DNA from: a virus
Reading direction: 5' to 3' (one strand)
Virus record (IMG/VR): IMGVR_UViG_3300009425_000044
Coordinates: 1 to 36,339 of that record
Length of the DNA stretch: 36,339 nt
Position numbers and translations under genes: made by a program. Below the pieces are notes generated by a model. The model saw only the letters and a list, made by a program, of their open reading frames with translations. It was not told the origin of the DNA and searched no databases. This document shows, piece by piece, positions 17,924-25,371 of this stretch (its first letter is position 1; each line of letters starts with the position of its first letter).

Positions 17924-18282
17924 CAGGTGGTTACTTCAGGAGAAACGTTAACTTTGCCTTGCAGGATTCTAGTCACTGTCCCAGCAGCATTGTACATTTC
18001 CACATCGTAAACACCTTGAATTACTGGTAATGACGCGGTTTGGATTGCGGTCAGATTTATATCAACTAAACCACTAGGAAGAGCAGCATAGCTTGGGGCA
18101 ACTCCACTCACAACATCTGGATCTAAGTCTATTAGAGACCCAGAGTGTCCATATGACATCCTAGCTGTTCCTCTAGTGGTGTAGCCGCTCAGGTTAATAG
18201 CGTTGGAATCAGAATCCTTGACTGCGACTCTTGCTGAATAAGTAGCTCCTTGTACAATATCGAGATTAGCGGACGTAGCCAT
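17923..18282 (-). CDS. Fibre attachment / Ig-like structural protein, 119 aa
   Basis: It starts [34 protein letters not shown] and ends in [15 protein letters not shown]. This small beta-sandwich pattern (QG-A-T-Y/F, D-x-x-G/N-x-x-x-x-LSGYT, LQGKV-V-PEVT) recurs in phage proteins that sit at the base of fibres or decorate the virion. It precedes and overlaps collagen-like protein 2 by one base. It probably anchors that fibre. Confidence in the gene is high, in the role moderate. Confidence 0.68.
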   Translation of the reverse strand: MATSANLDIVQGATYSARVAVKDSDSNAINLSGYTTRGTARMSYGHSGSLIDLDPDVVSGVAPSYAALPSGLVDINLTAIQTASLPVIQGVYDVEMYNAAGTVTRILQGKVNVSPEVTT

Positions 18283-18324
18283 GTCATTTTTAAATTACAC
18301 TTTTTCCCCTTGAAAATCTTCCAA

Positions 18325-18363
18325 TAAAAACAAAACCGCCAAGAACTTTACTCCTCGACGGTT
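18325..18363 (-). terminator. Terminator after the 130-aa gene
   Basis: Minus-strand AACCGTC / GGCGGTT (one G-U pair, 16-base loop) is followed by TTGTTTTT. Weaker than the three perfect-stem terminators elsewhere. It lies in the 115-base gap before the fibre cluster. Confidence 0.55.
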
Positions 18364-18397
18364 CGTGTTGTGAAATGTTTATTAGAGTTTTATCAAA

Positions 18398-18790
18398 CTA
18401 ACTGCCTTCCCGAAGGATTCTTTTCACTGTATCGCTTGGCTCTATATCGTCTTTATTCTCAATAGGAGTAGAAAATTGGCCAACATGCCGCGCAAATTCC
18501 CTAATGCACCTTTTTGTCAAGATGCCCCTGTCATCGACAGGAATGAGCCCTACTTTAGTAGCGTGAACATGCAACTCGCTTTTGGCCATTCCTCCCAAAG
18601 TTTTTTCATATTCACTCTGATCTAGAGTGCCGTATTTCGACGACCCATCAGATCCCCAGATTTGCTCTAGGGAAGTAGGCTGAAATTCCTCTGGCTTATC
18701 AACCTTTCCGTGAGTTTGATTCAATTCGTCTATTTTTGTTGGTTTAGAAGCTTTAGCCGTGCTTTTTTTAGGTTTTTTTCTAGAAGTCAT
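18398..18790 (-). CDS. Unknown protein between capsid and fibre genes, 130 aa
   Basis: I place the start at ATG 18790 (MTSRKKPKKS), preceded by AAAAGG. A longer frame opens upstream at 18850, but that ATG lies in a terminator T tract and would add a stretch with no support. The first 30 residues are Lys/Ser-rich and the rest is helical, with IRE, HVGQF and DTVKRILREG near the end. Position after the major capsid gene is typical of head completion or minor head proteins. No family was recognised. Confidence 0.68.
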   Translation of the reverse strand: MTSRKKPKKSTAKASKPTKIDELNQTHGKVDKPEEFQPTSLEQIWGSDGSSKYGTLDQSEYEKTLGGMAKSELHVHATKVGLIPVDDRGILTKRCIREFARHVGQFSTPIENKDDIEPSDTVKRILREGS

Positions 18791-18850
18791 AATCTTGCCT
18801 TTTCCCTGTACTCTCTCTTTATAGTACCCTGAAAGAATAAAAAAAAACAT

Positions 18851-18878
18851 AAAAAAAAGCCTCCCCGAAGGGAGGCTT
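18851..18878 (-). terminator. Rho-independent terminator after the major capsid gene
   Basis: Minus-strand AAGCCTCCC / GGGAGGCTT, nine perfect pairs closing a TTCG tetraloop, then T8, ATG and a longer T run. It lies 20 bases after the capsid stop and is typical for a highly expressed gene. Confidence 0.9.
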
Positions 18879-18897
18879 GTGATTTTTTTCGTTATGA

Positions 18898-20034
18898 TTA
18901 GACGACAACGCCGACAATCGCACGAGCGTCGATACAGACACGACCCTCTTCCATGTAGCCCCAGAAGCCAGTCTTCTCATGACGAGAAAGGAACTGGTCA
19001 TCAGGCTGAGCGGTGAACGTGCCACCAGTCTCAGACTGTTGAGCAACCGGACGGATGAAGGCATCGCGAGAGGCATCCACACCCACAATAATCTCGTCGG
19101 TAGCAGCAAACGCTGAACCGCCAGAGGATGGGAACGTGGTAGAACCAGCGAAAGTATCAAACAAGGTGTTGTACTTCTGTCCAACTCCGAGTTCGTGAAC
19201 TTCGCTAATAGCCATGCCGTAGAGCTCTTGAGCTCCAGCACCATTCCAGATGCCATCACGGATACTATCCGATAGAGCGATACCAGTGCTATCCTTATCG
19301 GCAGTGCCGACAGCCGCACGAGTATTCATCGGTTGGTAAACGAACGCACGGATTTGCTCCATGATTTCAGGACTTACGAATAAGTCAGTAAGACCACGGG
19401 TTTCAGCAGGAGTGCCACCAGCAAAAGACTGGTTGAGACGCTTGTGAAGGGTCATCAGTCTGTTAAGCTCGTCTAGAGTAAAGACGTTATCCGTAACGGC
19501 CTGAATACCATGATTCAGAGCACCGGAAGCGGAACTAGCTTTACCGTCCTTTGTAGACGCCTCGGCCAAAGCTTTCATCACGACAGCCCAAGCATTACGC
19601 TCTTGCTTAACAAGAACTTCTTGAGCCATACGTTCAACGGCTTTACCGACAACGTCCAAACGACCACGACGAGCATACTTTTTGAGAAAGGAGACTGCGC
19701 TATCGAGACGATAGGTAGCAATTTTCATTTCCTTCATGCCTTCAACTTGTGAGCTCGGTAGGCCACCAGCCATACCTTGACTCCAAGTCTTAACAAGACC
19801 AGCATCTTCGTTGTAGTACAAATCAAGAGGATAGCTAGGGCTATCATCTTCGTCATAATTTACATCGCTGTAAATAGCACCAGCCGTAGCAGCTTGAGCG
19901 ATCACCTTTTGGATCACAGGACCAATAAAAGCCGCGAAAGCCTGAGTGGCTTGTCTCGACGCTTCAAGGTCTTTGGAGCCCATCGCTTTGATGAGCTCAA
20001 CCTGCTTGGGAGTATTCTTTAATTTCAAGTTCAT
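18898..20034 (-). CDS. Major capsid protein (HK97-fold type)
   Basis: A 378-residue protein placed after the protease-scaffold and decoration genes, with a strong terminator directly behind it. Features fitting an HK97-type capsid subunit are an Ala-rich N-terminal helix, a long spine-helix region (VVGKAVERMAQEVLVKQERNAWAVV), a middle segment with GLTDLFVSPEIMEQIRAF and a GIWNGAGAQELYGMAI loop, and a C-terminal strand ending in RAIVGVVV. The protein lacks the cleavable coiled-coil delta domain inside itself, in line with a separate scaffold fused to the protease gene. No named capsid family was identified. Confidence 0.85.
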   Translation of the reverse strand: MNLKLKNTPKQVELIKAMGSKDLEASRQATQAFAAFIGPVIQKVIAQAATAGAIYSDVNYDEDDSPSYPLDLYYNEDAGLVKTWSQGMAGGLPSSQVEGMKEMKIATYRLDSAVSFLKKYARRGRLDVVGKAVERMAQEVLVKQERNAWAVVMKALAEASTKDGKASSASGALNHGIQAVTDNVFTLDELNRLMTLHKRLNQSFAGGTPAETRGLTDLFVSPEIMEQIRAFVYQPMNTRAAVGTADKDSTGIALSDSIRDGIWNGAGAQELYGMAISEVHELGVGQKYNTLFDTFAGSTTFPSSGGSAFAATDEIIVGVDASRDAFIRPVAQQSETGGTFTAQPDDQFLSRHEKTGFWGYMEEGRVCIDARAIVGVVV

Positions 20035-20054
20035 TTTAAAATTCTCCGATTATA

Positions 20055-20597
20055 TTAGAGGTTGAGTTTAATGAGAACGTCTCCGTTGTCGTCTTTAGTC
20101 CCGAGGAACTTACCGACTGCAACAGTACCGTCCGATACATTAGTGAACAATCCACTATTATGGCAGTAAGCTTTCGATCCAGGAGTGATAGTACCACCTT
20201 GCTGGTTCACACCGTTCACCAAGAAGATTCCCTTGGTTGCGATAGGAACAGCTTGGCCACTGACCACTACGTTCATTTCGGCAGCTTTCTGCGGGTTATA
20301 GATTAGTTTCTCGCCGTTCTCGTCTGTTTCAGCAACGCCGTAAAGAAGCATACCTACGGGAGTGTCACCAGAGGTGGCATTCTCGCAAAGAGCAGCAACG
20401 TTATAACGCTGGGAAATGACGTTCCCGGGAGCGAAGTCAGAAACTCCATGAGCGAGACCAAGCTCGTCCGTAGATTCCCAACCAGCAGTTGACTTCACTT
20501 TGACAAGTGTTGCCTTGTCAGCGGAAGAACCATCGAATGCAAAGAGATTGATGACATCATGCTCATCATAGTCTCTAAAGGGTTTAAGATTTGGCAT
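20055..20597 (-). CDS. Head decoration protein, 180 aa
   Basis: A beta-rich 180-residue protein (PGNVISQRYNVAALCENATSGDTPVG, KGIFLVNGV, ITPGSKAYCHNSGLFTNVSDGTVAVGKFLG). The closing pattern of a value, a source loop and V-G-K-F-L-G-T-K-D-D-N-G-D-V-L-I-K is characteristic of capsid cement proteins found between scaffold and capsid genes. It lies 20 bases upstream of the capsid gene in the same transcript. Likely binds the outside of the shell at trimer positions. Confidence 0.75.
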   Translation of the reverse strand: MPNLKPFRDYDEHDVINLFAFDGSSADKATLVKVKSTAGWESTDELGLAHGVSDFAPGNVISQRYNVAALCENATSGDTPVGMLLYGVAETDENGEKLIYNPQKAAEMNVVVSGQAVPIATKGIFLVNGVNQQGGTITPGSKAYCHNSGLFTNVSDGTVAVGKFLGTKDDNGDVLIKLNL

Positions 20598-20624
20598 CTT
20601 TTTATTTCTCCAATTTAGTTTTTA

Positions 20625-21299
20625 TTATAGTTTGATATCAAAGCCATCTACAGAGAAAGCGTCTTGATATTTGTCCATTAGCGAAGCTTCTTCCGAAACA
20701 GAGTTCGGGACTTCAGTGTTCTCTTCGGCTACCGTAGAATCCAAAGCTTCTTCAACTTCGTTCACGGGCTCCTCAGGGGTCACCTCAGGCAATTCTTCTG
20801 AACTAGCAGTCGCCACAGATTCCTCTGCAACCTCGGCTTGTCCTTCAGATTTTTCAGCAACAGACGCAATGATTTCCTTATCCTTCGCAATCATAAGTAC
20901 TTTCATTTTTTCCACGTATGCGGCAAAATTATTGTCGTCCAAGTCTTTAATGTCGGAAGCAAGAAGCTCACGATCACCATCGTTAAGCTCGAACTTCTCG
21001 TCTAAAAGACTCATTCTTTCGGTAAATCTTTCTTCGGCGGCTTTCGCTTCTTTTTCGGCAACGATAGAGTCCAAATCAGACTTGATTTTATCGAAATCGG
21101 TTTTGAGCGTATTATGCTCTTTAACCAGAGTTTCGTGTTTTGCGTTAGCAGCTTCAGCAGCCTCTTCAAGAGCGGATTTTTCGTCCGCGTATTTCTCAGA
21201 GGCGTCTTTCAACTGCTCTTGAATATAATCAGTGACAGCAGCAGCTTTCAATTGCTGCATACTCTCATCAGTTATGTCGTTGAGGCTTTCTATTTTCAT
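20625..21299 (-). CDS. Internal-start scaffolding protein (224 aa) within the protease gene
   Basis: An in-frame ATG at 21299 (residue 278 of the fusion, MKIESLNDITDES) is preceded by TAGGGAAAC, a good Shine-Dalgarno match at normal spacing. It sits at the junction between protease and coiled coil. The product would be a scaffold lacking the protease, made from the same gene as in lambda Nu3. This is predicted, not shown. Confidence 0.55.
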   Translation of the reverse strand: MKIESLNDITDESMQQLKAAAVTDYIQEQLKDASEKYADEKSALEEAAEAANAKHETLVKEHNTLKTDFDKIKSDLDSIVAEKEAKAAEERFTERMSLLDEKFELNDGDRELLASDIKDLDDNNFAAYVEKMKVLMIAKDKEIIASVAEKSEGQAEVAEESVATASSEELPEVTPEEPVNEVEEALDSTVAEENTEVPNSVSEEASLMDKYQDAFSVDGFDIKL

Positions 21300-22130
21300 G
21301 ATTGTTTCCCTATACAGGTTATTTTCTATTACATTGATACTATTAGATTGTGAAATTTTTTCGGTTTTTTCTTCTTTAGAGTCAGGCTGGACCTCAATCT
21401 TAACAGCCACTCCTATAACTTCAGCCGCAGGAGATTCAGTCAGTCCAATGCCTAAGGGCAGTACTTTCCCTGTGACTTTCCTATGAACTTCTGTCGTCTT
21501 ATTTATGACTCCTGATCCGCCAAGAGCTTTGAGATGCTCTCTAATAGAGTCCATTTCATTTTGATCGGTGACTACAGTCGCGTCTTCTAAATTCTTGTTT
21601 CCTATAGCTGACGTGACCAATTCGTACTGATTAAATCCTAGCTCCCAACTAGCACTAATAGACTGATAATGCTCACTAGAAGGGTCACTGGCGTCTTCGA
21701 TCATGTTCGTTAGCGTGTTATTAACGATCTTCCAAACCACTCCGCCGAGAGTTATATTAAATGGGAATCGTCCGCCTTTTACTTCCTCTTCGGTTAAAGG
21801 CTTGTCTGTTCCGAATTCGCTGTAGCCAACCGACAGGATAGTACCCACAACTCTATCCCTTTGGTGCTCTAGGTTTATTGGCTTGTTAATAAAATTGTTA
21901 GCCATGGAGATAGCTGTATTAGCGTCAACTGCGTCTCCGTTTTTATTAATCCTATTTACAACACATGCGTTAAAGGCTATTGGGAGCAGATCAACGTTAG
22001 CTTCTGTATCTATGTCCGGCACAAAACTTCCGATATCGACTAAACTAGCTAAAGCTAAGTACTTATCTTTGTCTTCAGCCACAAGAGCTTTAACGTTTGA
22101 ACTAAAAGAAGTAATAAATTCGAATTTCAT
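20625..22130 (-). CDS. Prohead protease fused to scaffolding domain, 501 aa
   Basis: The N-terminal half (about 1-245) looks like a phage prohead serine protease. It has INKPINLEH89QRDRVVGTI with a candidate catalytic His and YQSIS-A-S-W-E-L (residues 155-163) with the candidate Ser. The C-terminal half is an extended, highly charged coiled coil (about 278-400; KYADEKSALEEAAEAANAKHETLVKEHNTLK) followed by an acidic Glu/Val/Ser tail. Proteases of this type process the scaffold and capsid proteins and then themselves. Fusion of protease and scaffold in one frame, with a separate internal start for the scaffold, recalls lambda C/Nu3. The start overlaps the upstream stop by one base (TAATG). Confidence 0.8.
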   Translation of the reverse strand: MKFEFITSFSSNVKALVAEDKDKYLALASLVDIGSFVPDIDTEANVDLLPIAFNACVVNRINKNGDAVDANTAISMANNFINKPINLEHQRDRVVGTILSVGYSEFGTDKPLTEEEVKGGRFPFNITLGGVVWKIVNNTLTNMIEDASDPSSEHYQSISASWELGFNQYELVTSAIGNKNLEDATVVTDQNEMDSIREHLKALGGSGVINKTTEVHRKVTGKVLPLGIGLTESPAAEVIGVAVKIEVQPDSKEEKTEKISQSNSINVIENNLYRETIMKIESLNDITDESMQQLKAAAVTDYIQEQLKDASEKYADEKSALEEAAEAANAKHETLVKEHNTLKTDFDKIKSDLDSIVAEKEAKAAEERFTERMSLLDEKFELNDGDRELLASDIKDLDDNNFAAYVEKMKVLMIAKDKEIIASVAEKSEGQAEVAEESVATASSEELPEVTPEEPVNEVEEALDSTVAEENTEVPNSVSEEASLMDKYQDAFSVDGFDIKL

Positions 22131-22420
22131 TATTTGCTCACAGTCGTGTTCATTGTTAGGTAGGTTGCTGAAACATTTCCAGCGGTACTATAAATAGCAG
22201 TGTTTTCCTCTATGGCTATAGGCGCGTTAAGGGCTATAGCTCCTGCGGGGATGTGAATGATTACGGCTCCTGCCGAGTTGGTTTTCTTGAGGGTCGTGGC
22301 TGCTGAAGCCATCAAGTCCACAAGAACGTATGACTTACCCGCACCCGGTGCGCTTAACAATTCTCCAGCACCCGCTACGTTAGCTACTGGCAATACTCTT
22401 CCTCTATAATTAGTGCTCAT
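22130..22420 (-). CDS. Small virion protein, 96 aa
   Basis: Short Ala/Thr/Gly-rich beta protein (YVLVDLMASAATTLKKTNSAGAVIIHIPAGA, ending TYLTMNTTVSK). It resembles small decoration or trimer-stabilising proteins by composition only. It overlaps the gene before it by four bases and the protease by one, so it belongs to the head operon. Function unknown. Confidence 0.68.
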   Translation of the reverse strand: MSTNYRGRVLPVANVAGAGELLSAPGAGKSYVLVDLMASAATTLKKTNSAGAVIIHIPAGAIALNAPIAIEENTAIYSTAGNVSATYLTMNTTVSK

Positions 22421-23016
22421 TTTAAGTAGATCCTGTGATCCTCCTGATCATCCACTATGTAGAGATCAGAAAGAGAATTAAACTCGTACTCTAGATTTAA
22501 GTCTTCGATTTGATTTTTTGCTATTCTGAAATCAACGTCTTCAGGCTGATCCCCACTAGCCCCTTCGGATTTGTTCCTTAGGTAGTGATTTACACAGGCA
22601 AAGCACAGAACTGTCTTTTTTTTGCCTATAATTTTATGTTCTTCACAATATAACGCTGCTTGTACGAAACATTCTTTTATTTTGTTTGAGAAAACTTTTT
22701 TACCAGAGTTCTCATAATTGAACTTTTTCATCAATTTCTGAAAGGCAACTATAAGCTTTTTCGAGAATTCGATGCACTCTTCGTCTGATTTTAATACAGG
22801 GAAAGAAGATTCTATAGCCGTCTTCTCTTCTGCCGCTTCAACCGCTTTTTCTTCTGGCTTGGGTTCAACGATCTCCGCTTTCTCCTCGACTTGTTCTGAG
22901 CACTCTTTTTCTTTAAGCTTTTTATATAGGTCGAGATACTTTTCTTTTTGAGAGAAAGATATGGACGATCCTTTATAGATCTTCAATAAGTCTGATGTGT
23001 TCGTCTTTTTCGCCAT
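22417..23016 (-). CDS. Unknown charged protein in the head region, 199 aa
   Basis: Residues 30-75 are Glu/Lys/Ala-rich and probably disordered. The C-terminal 110 residues look folded, with a helical block (KKLIVAFQKLMKKFNYENSGKKVFSNKIKECFVQAALYCEEHKII) and CFACVNHYLRNK, whose Cys-x-x-Cys may bind metal. No family was recognised. A role in head assembly is a guess from position. Confidence 0.65.
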   Translation of the reverse strand: MAKKTNTSDLLKIYKGSSISFSQKEKYLDLYKKLKEKECSEQVEEKAEIVEPKPEEKAVEAAEEKTAIESSFPVLKSDEECIEFSKKLIVAFQKLMKKFNYENSGKKVFSNKIKECFVQAALYCEEHKIIGKKKTVLCFACVNHYLRNKSEGASGDQPEDVDFRIAKNQIEDLNLEYEFNSLSDLYIVDDQEDHRIYLK

Positions 23017-23072
23017 GTTCCCGACAAAGTTTACACTTCAATTAAGCAAAACCCTTTAACTTTTTTGGAGTC

Positions 23073-23390
23073 TTATGTTTTTTTTTGTTTTTTAGAAGAA
23101 GCTCTTTTAGGGGCTGCTTTTTTTGAAGCTGTTTTTTTTTCGACCGTTTTTTTCGGCGCAGCTTTCTTGGAGGAGGACTTCTTCGTGGGTTTCCTGACTG
23201 GTTTACGAGTGGACGCCTTTTTACCTACCTTTGCACGAAGCGTATCTTCACGATATTGATGATCGATTTCTGGTCTGTCTTCATTGCCTTTTATAAAGTC
23301 TTTGAGTATTTGGCAGATCATCCAAGCAATGAGCGTTACTAGGATCACACCTAAGTAATACATTACTAATTGAAACCAATCTAAGCTCAT
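23073..23390 (-). CDS. Membrane-anchored protein with histone H1-like Lys/Ala tail, 105 aa
   Basis: The N-terminal residues 5-28 form one hydrophobic segment (LVMYYLGVILVTLIAWMI). After about 25 polar residues the last 50 are built from Lys, Ala, Pro and Ser with KKAAPKK and KKTASKKAAPK units, as in histone H1 or bacterial H1-like proteins. It should sit in the inner membrane with a strongly basic tail able to bind nucleic acid or anionic surfaces. It lies next to the lysis-like group. The combination is odd and no known function matches. Confidence 0.68.
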   Translation of the reverse strand: MSLDWFQLVMYYLGVILVTLIAWMICQILKDFIKGNEDRPEIDHQYREDTLRAKVGKKASTRKPVRKPTKKSSSKKAAPKKTVEKKTASKKAAPKRASSKKQKKT

Positions 23391-23403
23391 CCCTCATCTC
23401 TCT

Positions 23404-23622
23404 TTAGTCTTGAGGAAGTCCACCCGCATACCATCCCTCTGGAAGTTTGACTTTATTCTTTGAGAGAATCCATTCCCCATCTTTGAGGACGTATACTTTT
23501 CCAGAGGGAAAATCAGGGCCTATCCTAATTAATTGAGATTGCGTATCCACGAAAACTACGCGGGTTGACCCACAGCCTACGAGTAGTAAACTAATCAGAG
23601 TTAGAATTGCTATCTTCTTCAT
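23404..23622 (-). CDS. Small lipoprotein, possible o-spanin, 72 aa
   Basis: MKKIAILTLISLLLVGC17 is a lipoprotein signal with a clear lipobox (L-V-G-C), giving a mature chain of 56 residues. The gene begins inside the 3' end of the preceding 98-residue gene (32-base overlap), an arrangement seen in Rz/Rz1 spanin pairs. The mature part has few prolines, unlike classic Rz1, so the spanin call is tentative. A phage-encoded outer-membrane lipoprotein with another role, such as superinfection exclusion, is an alternative. Confidence 0.65.
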   Translation of the reverse strand: MKKIAILTLISLLLVGCGSTRVVFVDTQSQLIRIGPDFPSGKVYVLKDGEWILSKNKVKLPEGWYAGGLPQD

Positions 23623-23887
23623 TTTTTCGCTTTCTTACTTCTGCTTTTAGCCGCTGTTCCCAGAAATTTAGAGGTTCTTTCTTTTCAGTTGCGTCCTTTT
23701 CTAAGACCAACTTCTTCGGAGCGGCCTTCTCGCTTTTCGATTCAGCCTCTTGCTCTTCTATTCGTCTACGCCATTTGTCTTTGAGGCTTTGCGGAGTAGC
23801 ATCAGCGTCACTCGCCTTAGTGTCCTTCTTCACTTCTGAAGAAAGCCATTCTAAGAGAGCTTTAAATAACGCTGACAACCACGCCAT
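23591..23887 (-). CDS. Amphipathic-helix protein in lysis-like cluster, 98 aa
   Basis: MAWLSALFKALLEWLSSEVKK is a strongly amphipathic or hydrophobic N-terminal helix, too short and mixed for a confident transmembrane span. The remainder is charged and helical (QSLKDKWRRRIEEQEAES, FWEQRLKAEVRKRK). It ends inside the following lipoprotein gene and starts four bases after the holin-like gene. It could be the inner partner of a spanin-type pair or a membrane-active peptide. Confidence is good for the gene, low for the role. Confidence 0.62.
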   Translation of the reverse strand: MAWLSALFKALLEWLSSEVKKDTKASDADATPQSLKDKWRRRIEEQEAESKSEKAAPKKLVLEKDATEKKEPLNFWEQRLKAEVRKRKNEEDSNSNSD

Positions 23888-23891
23888 AGTA

Positions 23892-24107
23892 TTAACCTTG
23901 TTTTTTGGCCATACCTCTGGAAATGGTATACCCTAAAGCTGCGGCTGCTGAACAGACGAATCCGAATACTTTATCCGCGCCTGTTGCCCCCTCCGGGTCC
24001 ACGAGACCTGCTCCCCATGCGAGTGACGCTAAAGTCACGCAAACTGTGACCCAAAATTCGGTGCTCTTATAACCTGGTTTTGCTTCTTCTTTTTTACTAG
24101 TAGCCAT
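23892..24107 (-). CDS. Holin-like protein, 71 aa
   Basis: Two hydrophobic segments (about residues 18-36 and 46-63; FWVTVCVTLASLAWGAGLV and VFGFVCSAAAALGY) are flanked by a Lys-rich start (TSKKEEAKPGYKSTE) and a basic end (SRGMAKKQG). Length, topology and the GY-T-I-S-R-G ending match small phage holins. It leads the lysis-like group and is separated from the gene before it by a 124-base gap. Holins set lysis timing by opening the inner membrane. Confidence 0.72.
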   Translation of the reverse strand: MATSKKEEAKPGYKSTEFWVTVCVTLASLAWGAGLVDPEGATGADKVFGFVCSAAAALGYTISRGMAKKQG

Positions 24108-24231
24108 AATGTTTTATTGTATTTATTGTTTAACTAGAGAAATAAGACAAATCAGGTCCAGTTTCTCGTTTCGGACTTTTTGAGTCCAAAAGTATTATTC
24201 GCTAATGTCTAAATAAATCTAAATTTTTATA
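24108..24231 (-). promoter_or_regulatory. Leader region before the holin-like gene
   Basis: A 124-base A/T-rich gap in an otherwise tightly packed operon. A five-pair hairpin (GGACT/AGTCC, centred near 24179) lacks a T tract, so it is not a terminator. A promoter or delay element for lysis genes may be here. No clear -35/-10 pair is visible. Confidence 0.3.
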
Positions 24232-25371
24232 CTATGTGTTTACGAACCCACTCAAAAATAAACCTTTGCTTAAATCTAGCGGATCTAAATCCACAGTAAA
24301 TCCGAGAGCTACCGTCTTGTTACTCCCAACAGAGCTATCATAAGAAGCCCGATCTAGCCTCGCGTTTTTCAGCACGTATTTATTGGAGATGTTTCTTTCG
24401 TTTAGCCCACCGGACACGCAATTTAAAAAAGAATACATATTCAACTCTACGTCATATCTTTCGTCATCATTAAGTAATGCGAAGACGCTGCCTGTCGCCG
24501 CATTCGCTACAAGACCGTTGACACCTAACGTTGCTATAACTGGGCTAACGATCTCGTAATCTATTGGTATCTTATACCCTATAGACTCTATTCCTCTTCT
24601 CTGCAAATCTAACTCCAAATTAAAATTTTGAATTTTTACATCATTAAACGAAATTCCAATATCATCTATATTGCTATCGTCTAATTTGGTTATAGATAGC
24701 TCGATGTCCCTAGGGCTTAAAATCGAAACCCCTGTGGCTTCGTAAGTTGGGAGCACGACTCTTTGCGTTGGTAAATCTCTAGTCTTCTTAAAGTTTATTA
24801 TTGGCATGTTAATAGTGCCAGTCGAATTAAAATACTGAACATCACAGGCTTGAAACGAAAATGAATTCGTAATTAGGCTGTTAACCCCGCCTTGAGAAGC
24901 CCATTTGTTAATATAGCATTTACTGAAACCCGCCACGGAAGTGAGACCGTTGACGTTGTCTGCTACATCTACTCCTTCTTCCGAAAGAGAAACATAAAAG
25001 TTCTTCCTATCTAGATTCCTGTTCTCGTTAGATGAAAATCCCTCTATCAAAGAAGTGCCGAAAGTATTGGATAACGAGTCTGCTACGTTTGTAGAATTAT
25101 GATTTAAGTTGAGCCCAATCGCTTTCTCGTTCCTAAAGCTTCCGCACAAGTACGAGATCTCTCCCTCAACAGTCGGACTTTGTATTATGGGTCCTCCTAT
25201 CAAACCAGCCTTTCCGGCCTGAGATACGTCCGCTCTTGAAATCTCTATTGAGTAAGACAGCGACTGAACCCTCTCTAAGGGCTCTACTGAATCGGTAAGA
25301 AGAGCCCCACTGATTATTGGAGGACCAACATAAGCAGCTTCCGACTGGTATGTTACTCTATTTCTTGACAT
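24232..25371 (-). CDS. Second tail-tube-like protein (paralogue), 379 aa
   Basis: MSRNRVTYQSEAAYVGPP and the C-terminal block from LKNARLDRAS through VGSNKTVALGF to SKGLFLSG align with the tail tube protein at 8228-9481, with 38 fewer residues overall. It sits between portal and lysis-like genes, far from the tail block, and overlaps the portal stop by 14 bases. It may form a different ring of the tail or neck (tail terminator, collar or distal tube) or alternate with the main tube. Divergence is too high for a recent duplication. Confidence 0.75.
   Translation of the reverse strand: MSRNRVTYQSEAAYVGPPIISGALLTDSVEPLERVQSLSYSIEISRADVSQAGKAGLIGGPIIQSPTVEGEISYLCGSFRNEKAIGLNLNHNSTNVADSLSNTFGTSLIEGFSSNENRNLDRKNFYVSLSEEGVDVADNVNGLTSVAGFSKCYINKWASQGGVNSLITNSFSFQACDVQYFNSTGTINMPIINFKKTRDLPTQRVVLPTYEATGVSILSPRDIELSITKLDDSNIDDIGISFNDVKIQNFNLELDLQRRGIESIGYKIPIDYEIVSPVIATLGVNGLVANAATGSVFALLNDDERYDVELNMYSFLNCVSGGLNERNISNKYVLKNARLDRASYDSSVGSNKTVALGFTVDLDPLDLSKGLFLSGFVNT

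Noticed and set aside
18791-18850. Upstream start (MFFFILS...) of the 130-residue protein
   Set aside because: The ATG lies in a terminator T tract without a ribosome binding site. The downstream ATG at 18790 has AAAAGG.
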